A stretch of DNA of 16,156 nucleotides, taken from Chloroflexota bacterium (GTDB taxonomy: Bacteria; Chloroflexota; Dehalococcoidia; UBA1127; JACQUN01). The notes beneath the pieces are model-generated. The model worked only from the letters and a program-made list of their open reading frames with translations. It was not told the DNA's origin and did not search any database. Where the stretch lies: assembly GCA_016210285.1 (NCBI GenBank), contig JACQUN010000088.1, positions 1-16,156 on the forward strand, written 5' to 3'. A program made the translations under genes and the position numbers. The stretch's first letter is position 1. Each line of letters opens with the position of its first letter. Of this stretch, positions 8,249-15,328 are shown in pieces.

Positions 8249-8273
8249 ACGCGGCGCGAGAAGCGTCTTTTTT
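8249..8273 (+). terminator. Weak terminator-like hairpin after the NrfD remnant
   Basis: ACGC (8249-8252) can pair with GCGT (8263-8266), with a GC-rich loop, followed by C and six T residues (8268-8273). The stem is short. The T-run also borders a possible Rex half-site, so the hairpin may be coincidental. Confidence 0.3.
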
Positions 8274-8312
8274 CACAAACCCTTGACGGCAGCCGTTTCT
8301 CCCTTCTACAAT
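8272..8312 (+). promoter_or_regulatory. rex promoter with possible Rex half-operator
   Basis: TTGACG (8283-8288) and TACAAT (8307-8312) are 18 nt apart and lie about 37 nt before the rex ATG. Just upstream, TTCACAA (8272-8278) equals one half of the known Rex operator TTGTGAA-N4-TTCACAA; the other half is not recognisable. Autoregulation by Rex is therefore possible but weakly supported. The promoter itself is better supported. Confidence 0.5.
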
Positions 8313-8348
8313 GAGGCTCAACCTTGCTTATGGTATCCTGAGGGGTTC

Positions 8349-9014
8349 ATGGACGTTCCCGAGGTTGTGGTTCAGCGACTGCCGCTCTACGTCCGAGTCC
8401 TCAATGCCCTTCTCCAGCAAGACGTGGAGGTGGTGAGTTCCCAGGAACTGGGCAGCAGGCTCCAGATGACGGCTGCCCAGATCCGCAAGGACCTGAGCTA
8501 CTTCGGCAGGTTTGGGAAGCAGGGGCGCGGCTATAATGTAAGCTACCTGCTCAGCGAGCTCCGCCAGATCCTGGGCCTGAATCGGGAGTGGAACGCCGCG
8601 GTCATCGGCATCGGACGCCTGGGGCGTGCCATCATCAGCTACCCAGGGTTTGCCCCCGAGGGGTTCAGGGTCGTCGCTGCCTTCGATTCGGACCCCAGGC
8701 AGGTGGAGCAGGTCGTTGGGGGACTGATCGTGCGGCCCATCTCCGAGCTGGAATCCGCCCTGCGAGCCCTGGACGTCCGCATCGGCATCGTGGCGGTGCC
8801 CGCAGACCATGCCCAGGCGGTGATTGACCTTCTCGTGAAGTGCGGCGTCGGGGCCATCTTGAACTACGCCCCCATTGCCCCCAGGGTCCCCAACGGCGTC
8901 AAGGCGCGCAACATTGACCCGGTGCTGGCCCTCCAATCCATGACCTACTATCTACGGCAAGGGCGCGCCTCGGCGGGCAAGGAGACGCTTCCCAGGGGTG
9001 CGGGGCGCGCATAG
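8349..9014 (+). CDS. rex: Redox-sensing transcriptional repressor Rex
   Basis: Rex is a dimeric cytoplasmic repressor that leaves DNA when NADH rises, switching on fermentation and respiration genes. I choose ATG 8349 (221 residues) because MDVPEVVVQRLPLYVRVL aligns with Rex N-termini. The open frame reaches back to a TTG at 8283 that coincides with the -35 box. The winged-helix domain occupies about 1-75, with recognition-helix sequence TAAQIRKDLSYFG (about 41-53) and the wing GKQGRGYNV. The Rossmann domain carries GIGRLG (87-92) and AFDSD (about 111-115), then the conserved ILNYAP motif. The swapped C-terminal helix is represented by LALQSMTYYLRQG. AGGGG stands close to the start. The gene appears monocistronic; likely targets outside itself are not in the window. 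Confidence 0.95.
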   Translation: MDVPEVVVQRLPLYVRVLNALLQQDVEVVSSQELGSRLQMTAAQIRKDLSYFGRFGKQGRGYNVSYLLSELRQILGLNREWNAAVIGIGRLGRAIISYPGFAPEGFRVVAAFDSDPRQVEQVVGGLIVRPISELESALRALDVRIGIVAVPADHAQAVIDLLVKCGVGAILNYAPIAPRVPNGVKARNIDPVLALQSMTYYLRQGRASAGKETLPRGAGRA

Positions 9015-9323
9015 AGAGGGCGTGAGGGGGAGACCTTCACCTCGCTGGTATCCTGAGTCAGAAGAAACATGTATCTTCCCAGTTGCCCTTCGACAAGCTC
9101 AGGGCGAGCGGATTAGGGTTCTCCGTTCGTGGTGAGCTTGTCGAACCATGAACGGGGCCGCCCAACAGTCTACCCGAGGATTCCCCCAACATCTCCCCCG
9201 ACTGCCCCCGCTGGAACGCGGCTGCGCCCACCGCCCCCGCCGTTCGGCCCTGGGGACTCTAGCCCGTGTCCCAACGCCGCCGACGGCTGGCCTCAGTAAG
9301 GTCGGCACCAGGCAAAGGGAGCG
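9015..9323. other. Intergenic region between rex and the MFS exporter
   Basis: Apart from the palindromic repeat at 9089-9145, I find no gene, clear promoter or RNA here. Frames crossing it encode the artefactual peptides (VRQAHHERRTL type) that this repeat family commonly gives when translated. The last 100 nt are GC-rich leader sequence for the MFS gene. Confidence 0.55.
9089..9145. repeat. Dispersed palindromic repeat (ttcgacaagctca type)
   Basis: TTCGACAAGCTCA (9089-9101) is the exact reverse complement of TGAGCTTGTCGAA (9133-9145). An inner pair, CGAGCGGA (9105-9112) against TCCGTTCG (9122-9129), differs at one position that still allows G-U pairing. The whole forms a long imperfect hairpin. 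Elements with the 'gagcttgtcgaacc' core are familiar from intergenic regions of many genomes, from memory. A degenerate relative lies at 203-231. Confidence 0.75.
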
Positions 9324-10586
9324 ATGGAACAGAACCGAGACCAGAGCCCAGCAGGGACGCCACCGGCAGCGGAAGGACCGCGCTTCTTGCTCGCTTTCCG
9401 CCACACGGGCTACCCGTGGTTCTGGGGGAACGTTCTGGCTGTTTCGTCGGCCTCCACCCTGGAGGTCATGGCTCAGGGGTGGCTGGTCCTGGAGATCACC
9501 GACTCGCCCCTGTGGGTGGGCATTGCCGCCGGGCTGAGGGGTCTCAGCACCCTGCTCTTCAGCCTCCCAGGTGGGGTCCTGGCCGACCGGGTGGACCGCC
9601 GACGTCTGCTGGCGGTGGGCCAGGGGGTCAATGGCCTCGTTGCCCTGGCTCTCGCCATGTTGACGCTCACGGGGGCCATCCAGCTCTGGCACATCCTCGT
9701 GGCCGCCTTCCTCTACGGCACGGTGATGGCGATGCTCTGGCCAGCCCGCAATGCCCTGGTCTTCGACCTCGTGGGACGACGCGCCCTGCTCAACGCCAAC
9801 GCAGCGAACTTCATGGCGATGAGCGCCATGCGCATCGTGAGCCCCCTGGCAGGTGGCCTCCTCATCGCCGCCACAGGCGTCAGCAGCGCCTATTTCCTCA
9901 TCTGCACCGCCTACGCGATTGCCCTGGGGCTCCTGGTGAGGGTGCCCAGGCAACTCGGCGGGCCACAGGGCGGGCAGCCGGTCCTGGGGGTCCTGCAGGG
10001 CGCTATCGAGAGCGCCTTCCGCCCCGGCGTCCTGCGCTCCCTGCTCTTCATGAGCCTGCTCACCGAGGTCTTCGGCTTCTCCTACCACTTCATGCTCCCG
10101 GTCATGGCCCGCGATGTCCTCAGGGTGGGCGCCTCAGGGCTGGGGCTTCTCACCTCTGCCGGCGGGGCAGGGGGCCTCGCGGCAACCCTCCTGGTGGCAA
10201 GCCTGGGCGATGTCCGGTGGAAGGGGGTGCTGCTGGTCGCCGCCGCCGCAGGCTTTGGGCTGTTCCTGGTGCTCTTCGCGGCCTCCCCCTGGTTTCCCTT
10301 GTCCCTGGTCCTGCTGGGCATGGCCGCAGCTATGGCCGCCACCTACGACACCGCTCTGGGCACCCTGCTGCAGAGCATCGTGCCTGACCGGATGCGGGGG
10401 CGCACCATGGGCCTCTACGTCTTTACCTTCGGCTTCACCCCTCTGGGCGGCTTCCAGGCCGGGGCCATCGCCGGGTTCCTGGGGGCCCCCATCGCCATCG
10501 CGGTCGGCGGCGCTCTGGTGGTGGCCAATGCCCTGCGCCTGCTGCCCCTGGCCCGCCAACTCGGCCAGGTGGACAAAGTGGACTAG
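9324..10586 (+). CDS. MFS transporter, multidrug/siderophore-exporter type (MFS_3-like)
   Basis: The 420-residue protein has about twelve hydrophobic helices in two halves and sits in the cytoplasmic membrane. The MFS motif A between helices 2 and 3 is GGVLADRVDRRRL (83-95). The pattern of an N-terminal PWFWGNVLAVSSAS and a later GRTMGLYVFTFGFTPLGG resembles the EntS/DHA3-like group that exports drugs or siderophores in exchange for protons. The substrate cannot be read from sequence. The ATG is preceded by AAAGGGA at 4-5 nt. A polar, Pro-rich 20-residue N-terminus precedes the first helix. It lies between rex and the DsrE selenoprotein gene on the same strand, but the latter has its own promoter, so no functional link is evident. 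Confidence 0.88.
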   Translation: MEQNRDQSPAGTPPAAEGPRFLLAFRHTGYPWFWGNVLAVSSASTLEVMAQGWLVLEITDSPLWVGIAAGLRGLSTLLFSLPGGVLADRVDRRRLLAVGQGVNGLVALALAMLTLTGAIQLWHILVAAFLYGTVMAMLWPARNALVFDLVGRRALLNANAANFMAMSAMRIVSPLAGGLLIAATGVSSAYFLICTAYAIALGLLVRVPRQLGGPQGGQPVLGVLQGAIESAFRPGVLRSLLFMSLLTEVFGFSYHFMLPVMARDVLRVGASGLGLLTSAGGAGGLAATLLVASLGDVRWKGVLLVAAAAGFGLFLVLFAASPWFPLSLVLLGMAAAMAATYDTALGTLLQSIVPDRMRGRTMGLYVFTFGFTPLGGFQAGAIAGFLGAPIAIAVGGALVVANALRLLPLARQLGQVDKVD

Positions 10587-10620
10587 ATATATCCCATTAG
10601 AAATTGGAAGGAAGAGGTGG

Positions 10621-10649
10621 TTGACAGCGGCAGAGAGGCATGATAGGCT
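10621..10649 (+). promoter_or_regulatory. Promoter of the DsrE-family gene
   Basis: A perfect TTGACA (10621-10626) and TAGGCT (10644-10649) are separated by 17 nt. Transcription would begin near 10656, leaving a leader of about 65 nt that ends in a strong GGAGGT ribosome site. This gives the downstream gene its own transcript. Confidence 0.55.
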
Positions 10650-10719
10650 AAGCAGAGCCCCTAAAGGATGTCGAAAAGGACTCCTGGGGAGAGACGGGAA
10701 GAAGGGAGGTGACACGACC

Positions 10720-11082
10720 GTGGCGAGAATCTTATGGGTGGGCACCCACGCCTCCGATGACCCGACCAGGGCTGCATTCCCCTTCATCGGGGCCAGCGGG
10801 TCTGTGGAGGCTGGGCACCAGCCGACGGTCGCCCTGCTGGGCGATGCCGTCCTGCTCCTGAAAGACGTCATCGCCCAGAATGTGACTCCGGTGGGATGGC
10901 CTTCTTTGAAGGAGCTCATCGGCCAGGTGGTGCAGCACAAAACCCCCATTGTGGTGTGAGGCGGCTGAGCCCGCGCCCGCGGGGTAACCGACCAGGACTT
11001 GGTCGGTAAGAACGCCAAGTACACGACGCCCAAGGAGTACGCCCAACTGGTAGCCGAGGTTGACCGGGTAGTGAGCTACTAG
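10720..11082 (+). CDS. DsrE-family protein, probable selenoprotein with two in-frame UGA codons (U-G-G-U)
   Basis: Read through its TGAs the gene encodes 120 residues, a typical DsrE length. The GTG start has GGAGGT nine nt upstream. The N-terminal part (ARILWVGTHASDDPTRA, then EAGHQPTVALLGDAVLLL and KTPIVV) looks like a DsrE/DsrF fold. The frame meets TGA at codon 80 (10957-10959) and codon 83 (10966-10968), where relatives carry a CxxC as in CGxCARARGV. It then continues as ARARGVTDQDLVGKNAKY and ends at TAG (11080-11082). DsrE-like proteins handle sulfur transfer or thiol redox in the cytoplasm; a U-G-G-U pair would suit thiol/selenol redox chemistry. A SECIS-like hairpin starts 18 nt after the second TGA. 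A doubly mutated pseudogene is the alternative, but two changes hitting precisely the two Cys codons with no other damage is unlikely. The gene's partner genes (selA, selB, selC, selD) are not in the window. Confidence 0.8.
10987..11007 (+). promoter_or_regulatory. Putative bacterial SECIS element in the coding region
   Basis: ACCGACCA (10987-10994) pairs perfectly with TGGTCGGT (11000-11007), giving an 8-bp stem with the 5-nt loop GGACU. The loop starts with G, as bacterial SECIS loops do where SelB binds. It begins 26 nt after the second TGA and 35 nt after the first; the accepted spacing, from memory, is roughly 16-37 nt. A smaller hairpin, CCCGC-GCCC-GCGGG (10970-10983), lies between the second TGA and this stem. 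Confidence 0.65.
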
Positions 11083-11100
11083 GCACCTGCCTTGGGAGGG

Positions 11101-11137
11101 CAAAGGAAGCGGCGCGCGCTGCGCGCCGCTTCCTTTG
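11101..11137. terminator. Perfect 17-bp hairpin between convergent genes (bidirectional terminator)
   Basis: CAAAGGAAGCGGCGCGC (11101-11117) pairs without mismatch with 11121-11137 across the 3-nt loop GCT. It lies 18 nt after the stop of the DsrE gene and 23 nt after the stop of rph, which point toward each other. There is no long T-run beyond the stem; the A/T-rich stem base supplies only three T residues. It is probably a shared terminator or a 3'-end stabilising structure. Confidence 0.7.
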
Positions 11138-11160
11138 TGAAGATGCCAGGGGCCCCTGCC

Positions 11161-11889
11161 TCAATGAAGGGTCTCAATAGCCTGGCGCTGCACCTGGAAA
11201 AGGGAGCGCAGCCCCCTCTCCGCCAGGTCCAGGAGGGGCTCCACGGTGGCACGGGCGAAGGGTTTGCCTTCGGCGGCGCCCTGGAGCTCCACCAGCTCGC
11301 CCTTCTCCGTCATGACTACGTTGAAGTCCACCTGGGCCCGGAAGTCCTCTTCATAGCAGAGGTCCAGCAAGGGCTCCCCATCCACGATGCCCACGCTGAT
11401 GGCGGCCACAGCGCAGCGCAGAGGGACCGTCTTGAATACACCACGCCCCCTCAAACTGTGGAAGGCGTGGTAGAGGGCCACATACGCCCCAGTGATGGCT
11501 GCCGTGCGGGTGCCGCCGTCGGCCTGGAGGACGTCGCAGTCCACCATCAGACTTCGCTCCCCCAGTGCCTCCAGGTCGGTGACGGCCCGCAGGGACCGCC
11601 CTATGAGTCGCTGGATCTCCATGCTGCGGCCCCGCTCCCGGTTGCTGGACACCTCTCTTGGGGTGCGCGTCAGCGTTGCACGGGGGAGCATGCCGTACTC
11701 CGCGGTGACCCAGCCCTTCCCGCTGCCGCGGAGAAAGGGCGGCACCCTGTCCTCAACAGACACGGCGCACAGGACCCGGGTGTTCCCCACCTCGATGAGG
11801 GCCGAGCCCTCGGGGAAGAGCTGATAGCCCAGGGAGATGGAGGCGGGGCGAGGCTGGTCAGCGGCACGGCCGTCCACCCGAAAGACCAC
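11161..11889 (-). CDS. rph: Ribonuclease PH
   Basis: RNase PH is a phosphate-dependent 3'-5' exoribonuclease that trims tRNA precursors and forms a hexameric ring in the cytoplasm. The 242 residues match the family length. Visible hallmarks are FRVDGRA at the start, [19 protein letters not shown] (78-94) with the Arg87 region, the phosphate-binding [12 protein letters not shown] (125-136), and [10 protein letters not shown] (174-183) with metal-site Asp176 and Asp182. The GTG at 11889 has AGGAGG seven nt upstream. It is the last gene of a comEA-comEC-rph operon, 26 nt after comEC, and converges on the DsrE gene. It ends in TGA, showing that this genome uses TGA as a stop. Confidence 0.96.
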   Translation of the reverse strand: MVFRVDGRAADQPRPASISLGYQLFPEGSALIEVGNTRVLCAVSVEDRVPPFLRGSGKGWVTAEYGMLPRATLTRTPREVSSNRERGRSMEIQRLIGRSLRAVTDLEALGERSLMVDCDVLQADGGTRTAAITGAYVALYHAFHSLRGRGVFKTVPLRCAVAAISVGIVDGEPLLDLCYEEDFRAQVDFNVVMTEKGELVELQGAAEGKPFARATVEPLLDLAERGLRSLFQVQRQAIETLH

Positions 11890-11915
11890 GGGTTCACCTC
11901 CTGAAGCTTCCCCGC

Positions 11916-14429
11916 CTATCTTACTCCACCCCCAGGAGCCAGGGAACCGCCCTGCCGCTCCGTGGACAGCCAGAGGCGAGCGCCGTCCGTAGTGAACTGA
12001 ATCGTGCCGCGGGACGAGGTGAGAAGGATGTGCTCCGGAGGCAGGAGTCGCCGCAGGGTCTCCAGCGTGGCGGGATGCGGGTGGCCGAAGGGGTTTCCCT
12101 CGCCCACCGAGATAACAGCGAAGGCTGGGGCAACCGCCCGAATAAACTCCGGGGATGAAGAGGTCTGGCTGCCGTGGTGGGCCACCTTCAGCACCGTGGC
12201 CCCCAGCGGTGGGCGTCCCCCTCCCTCGGCCCCGCTGGCCGCCAGCAGGTACTCCTCTGCCTCCCGGTGGATCTCCCCTGCCAGCAGGAAGCGAACCTCC
12301 CCGTAGCGGACCATCAGCACCACGGAGTTGTTGTCCACGTCCTCGCTGGTGCCCTGGAGCAACTGCTCACCGGGGTGCAGCACCTGGAGGACAACCCCGT
12401 CGCCCAGGGCCAGCTCCTGCCCCACCACGGCCTGGACAACAGGAATGTCCTCCTTCCCCAAGAGCTCCTGCCATTCCTGGTACTCCGCCGAAGCGTAGCG
12501 TAGCTGGGGGTCCAGGGCCATCCCCACTCGATAGCGGAGCAGGGCCTCGTTGAGGCCAGCAATATGGTCCCGGTGGGGGTGTGTGAGCACCACCAGGTCC
12601 AGCCCACGGTCCCAGAAGGGGAGGCGGCTGCCCAGGGCCCGGGCCAGGCGGCGCGGGTCGGGGCCGCCATCCACCAGCACCTGGCGCCCCGATGGGGTCT
12701 GGAGGAGGATGGCATCCCCCTGTCCCACGTCCAGGAAGACCACATGGAGACGCCCATCGGGCCAGGAGAAGGCGGCGCCCCAGAGGAGAACGGCCATCGC
12801 CCCTACGGCAGGAAAGGCCCAGCGAAGGGGGAACAGGGGCCGCGGGCCGCTCCGCAGCACACGGGAGATGACGGCGGGAAGCACCCGGGCTTCTGCCCGC
12901 AGTGGGTCGCGGAAGGCCAGAAGCGCCAGGACACCATAGTAGCCCCACAGCAAGGGAACACCCAGAACCCCAGTGGTAACCACAATGCCGGGGAGCCGAG
13001 CGACCAGCTCCACCACCTTGAGCAGGTAGGCCACGGGCAGCCACGTCAGCCAGCCCAGAGGTAGGGCCAGGACAGGGGAAAGAAGCCCCAGCACGGCAGC
13101 AGCCCCTCCCACCACAATCACGAGAGGCAGGGCGGGCAGGGTGAGAAGCGTCGCGGGAACGCCCACCAGGGAGAGTCGTTGAAAATGGAAGGCGAGAAGG
13201 GGCAGGATCCCGGCGGTCGCAGCCACGCTGGTCGCCAAGGCAGCCGCCACGGCCCTGGCCGGGCCCAGGAGAGGGCTCCCTTCACCAAGGCGACGGGCAA
13301 CAATGGAGTGGAGCCATCCTTCCAGCGGCTCGGCCAGGACTGCCATGCCAGCCACAGCGGCAAAGCTGAGCTGGAAAGAGACATCCCCCAGCAGCCGGGG
13401 ATCGAGCCCCAGCATCGCCGCTGCGGTAGCAGCCAGAGCGGGAAGACTGCTCCCCTCACGCCCCAGCAAGCGGGCCAGCAGCAGGATCGTCCCCATGATG
13501 GCCGCCCGTGCCACTGGGGGCTCCATCCCCGTAAGGAGGGAGTAGAGCCAGATGCCCGCGAAGGGCAGCAGCAGGGCCAGCCGCCGCCCGCCAAACACGG
13601 CACGGGTAGCCCCCAGGAGGATGCCCAGGAGAATGGCGACCTGCTGCCCCGAGATGGCAAGAATGTGGGCCGTGCCTGTTGCGACAAAGGCATCTCGAAT
13701 CTCAGGGGGGATGTCCCCTCGAGGACCCAGAAGCAGGGCAACGGCCAGGGATGCCTGCGGCTCGGGGAGCGCTCCCTGCAGCGCCCGCGCCAGGCGGTGC
13801 CGCAGGGCAAAGAGCCAGGCCCGGGGGCCACTCCCTTCCTCCAGCAGCCGGACAGAGGGGTAGTCCGTGACGGAGCGAATCCCCTGGCGGGCCAGGTACT
13901 CCGGGTAGTCAAAGCCGAGCAAGGCAGGCGGCTCCTCTACCCGGCCCCGGAGCAGGAGCCGGTCGCCATAGCGCAGGTAGGGCTCGCCACGTGCGGCAAT
14001 GAGCTCCTGGGAAGGCCGCACCCTCGCCAGGAGCCGACCCGACGCCTCCTGCCAGCGCCCCTCCAGCTCAATGGCCTCCACCTCCAGGCGCAGGCGGTAG
14101 GCGCTCCCAGAGTGGTCAGGGTCAGCGACGACGCGCCCCCGCACTCCTACGGGACCCTCGCCGTTCAGCGTGGCAACATCCGGGGCTGCTGGCTGAACCC
14201 TTGAGGTCTCCCCCCGCAGGACCCCCAGGGCCAAGGCTGCCAGGAGCAGCGGAAGGAGCCACAGAGAACGCGCGGCAGAGGCGTGGCCCCGGCGAAACCA
14301 CAGGCGCAGGTACAGCGCCAGGGACACAAAGGCCAGAGCGAACAGGGCAAGGGATGCAGGAGGCAGGGGGCGGGGCAACGCCAGGGCCAGCCCCAGGACC
14401 CAAGCCGCAGCCACAGCGGTCAAGAGCAT
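11916..14429 (-). CDS. comEC: DNA internalization competence protein ComEC/Rec2
   Basis: ComEC forms the inner-membrane channel that takes up single-stranded DNA during natural transformation. The 837 residues contain all three expected parts: N-terminal helices with an OB-like (DUF4131) region (about 1-190), the polytopic Competence domain (about 240-510, with [19 protein letters not shown] near its start) and a C-terminal metallo-beta-lactamase domain (about 555-810). The latter carries His617-P-His619-R-Asp621-His622 in [12 protein letters not shown], then [11 protein letters not shown] and [12 protein letters not shown], so the metal site for degrading the non-transported strand looks complete. 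The ATG lies 25 nt after the comEA stop, and AGGAGAAGG stands upstream. The gene is intact. Pilus genes for DNA capture are not in the window. Confidence 0.95.
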   Translation of the reverse strand: MLLTAVAAAWVLGLALALPRPLPPASLALFALAFVSLALYLRLWFRRGHASAARSLWLLPLLLAALALGVLRGETSRVQPAAPDVATLNGEGPVGVRGRVVADPDHSGSAYRLRLEVEAIELEGRWQEASGRLLARVRPSQELIAARGEPYLRYGDRLLLRGRVEEPPALLGFDYPEYLARQGIRSVTDYPSVRLLEEGSGPRAWLFALRHRLARALQGALPEPQASLAVALLLGPRGDIPPEIRDAFVATGTAHILAISGQQVAILLGILLGATRAVFGGRRLALLLPFAGIWLYSLLTGMEPPVARAAIMGTILLLARLLGREGSSLPALAATAAAMLGLDPRLLGDVSFQLSFAAVAGMAVLAEPLEGWLHSIVARRLGEGSPLLGPARAVAAALATSVAATAGILPLLAFHFQRLSLVGVPATLLTLPALPLVIVVGGAAAVLGLLSPVLALPLGWLTWLPVAYLLKVVELVARLPGIVVTTGVLGVPLLWGYYGVLALLAFRDPLRAEARVLPAVISRVLRSGPRPLFPLRWAFPAVGAMAVLLWGAAFSWPDGRLHVVFLDVGQGDAILLQTPSGRQVLVDGGPDPRRLARALGSRLPFWDRGLDLVVLTHPHRDHIAGLNEALLRYRVGMALDPQLRYASAEYQEWQELLGKEDIPVVQAVVGQELALGDGVVLQVLHPGEQLLQGTSEDVDNNSVVLMVRYGEVRFLLAGEIHREAEEYLLAASGAEGGGRPPLGATVLKVAHHGSQTSSSPEFIRAVAPAFAVISVGEGNPFGHPHPATLETLRRLLPPEHILLTSSRGTIQFTTDGARLWLSTERQGGSLAPGGGVR

Positions 14430-14454
14430 CGGCCGATCCCTGTCCTTCTCCTGC

Positions 14455-15090
14455 CTACTCCACCGTGACCAGCGGCCGTATTCGCTCCAGGGTCGCCGAG
14501 CCGATGCCGCTCACCCTGAGCAGCTCCCCCACGCTCCGGAATGACCCGTGCTCCTGCCGGTAGCTCACAATGGCCTTCGCCCTCACCTCGCCAATTCCAG
14601 GGAGCGCCTCAAGCTGCTGAACCGTCGCTGTGTTCAGGTTGACCTTCTCGAAGGCTGCCCCCGGCCCCGTCGCGCCGCCGCTTGGGGATGGTGGCTGCCC
14701 CGAAGGGGGCATCCCCTCACTGGGGGCGGTGCGTTCTCCCTGGCGTGGGACATGGTACTGGCCCCCATCCTGGAGACGCAGCGCCAGATTGACCAGCGCG
14801 AGATCAGCGTCTGGGGTAGGCCCACCGGCAGAGGCCAGGGCATCGGCCAGGCGGTCGCCAGGGCGAGCGAGATAGACCCCTGGCCTGGCTACAGCGCCGC
14901 TGAGATAGACCTTCACCTCTGGGGCAGGGGTGGGAGTTGGGATAGTAACCGAGACGCCCCTGGGGGCCGCCTGCCGCACCACCAGCAGGATACCCCCTGC
15001 CAGGGCCAGAAGGAAGAGAAGAAGCAGGGTGAGCTGCCCCAGGCGATAAGCAGTGGCCTGGCCGCCAGGCGGCTGCTGGGTCTGGCTCAT
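14455..15090 (-). CDS. comEA: Competence DNA receptor ComEA (SLBB plus helix-hairpin-helix)
   Basis: ComEA binds double-stranded DNA outside the membrane and passes it to ComEC. I choose ATG 15090 (211 residues) because AGGAG is 10 nt upstream; the in-frame GTG at 15099 would leave only one nucleotide. One membrane helix lies at about 18-38. An SLBB domain follows (about 58-115, KVYLSGAVARPGVY), then a Pro/Gly/Ser linker, and a C-terminal tandem helix-hairpin-helix with VNLNTAT (150-156), LPGIG (163-167) and VSGIG (193-197). The SLBB-HhH order is that of Gram-positive-type ComEA. It heads the comEA-comEC-rph operon. The orientation suggests a promoter near 15165, shared with the divergent MFS gene. 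Confidence 0.93.
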   Translation of the reverse strand: MSQTQQPPGGQATAYRLGQLTLLLLFLLALAGGILLVVRQAAPRGVSVTIPTPTPAPEVKVYLSGAVARPGVYLARPGDRLADALASAGGPTPDADLALVNLALRLQDGGQYHVPRQGERTAPSEGMPPSGQPPSPSGGATGPGAAFEKVNLNTATVQQLEALPGIGEVRAKAIVSYRQEHGSFRSVGELLRVSGIGSATLERIRPLVTVE

Positions 15091-15162
15091 GGGCAGCACG
15101 CTCCTGCGATATTGCTCCAGGCCCGGGATAGGGTGTGCCAGTTACCCTACACTCTCGGCCTT

Positions 15163-15174
15163 GCATTATAATGC
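15163..15174. promoter_or_regulatory. Palindromic TATAAT element between comEA and the MFS gene
   Basis: GCATTATAATGC (15163-15174) is a perfect palindrome containing TATAAT, so it could serve as a -10 box in both directions. It is flanked by GGCC on each side. No good -35 box stands at 16-19 nt on either strand; TTACCC (15142-15147) is the closest on the plus strand. It is a candidate divergent promoter or an operator. Confidence 0.35.
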
Positions 15175-15203
15175 GGCCTGATTGCCCAGGGAAAGCAAGG
15201 AGG

Positions 15204-15256
15204 ACCCGCCCCGCCGCACTCTCGGCGGCCTCAGCACCTCAGCGGCCAGGGCGGGT
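15204..15256 (+). other. Structured leader of the second MFS gene
   Basis: ACCCGCCC (15204-15211) pairs with GGGCGGGT (15249-15256). Inside it CCGCCG (15211-15216) pairs with CGGCGG (15223-15228) around a 6-nt loop. The structure lies in a GC-rich leader of about 150 nt before the GTG at 15329. It matches no riboswitch that I recognise. High GC content makes such pairings easy, so this is a weak call. Confidence 0.3.
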
Positions 15257-15328
15257 TCGCATCCCTCGGGGTGCCAGGTCGGCGCCCCATCACCCGGCGG
15301 GCAGCCAGGGGAACGCCAAGGAGCGAAC

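Noticed and set aside
9099..10088. Minus-strand frame of 329 codons over the MFS gene and repeat
   Set aside because: It is antisense to the MFS exporter and its end is the translated palindromic repeat (VRQAHHERRTL type), a known kind of artefact.
10114..10959. A 281-codon plus-strand frame joining MFS shadow sequence to the DsrE N-terminus
   Set aside because: The first two thirds are the out-of-frame shadow of the MFS gene. The real gene begins at GTG 10720 behind GGAGGT and is not ended by the TGA at 10957.
10957..10968. Reassignment of TGA to an amino acid genome-wide
   Set aside because: rph, folC, fabF and the NrfD remnant all end at TGA in the expected place, and no other real gene here contains in-frame TGA.
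15249..15270. tRNA T-arm-like sequence (GGGTTCGCATCCC)
   Set aside because: No matching acceptor stem, D-arm or anticodon arm can be drawn upstream, and the T-stem has a mismatch.
15270..15328. Possible cobalamin-type riboswitch box (gcagccagggg)
   Set aside because: Only a few bases agree with the B12 box and the other conserved elements are missing.
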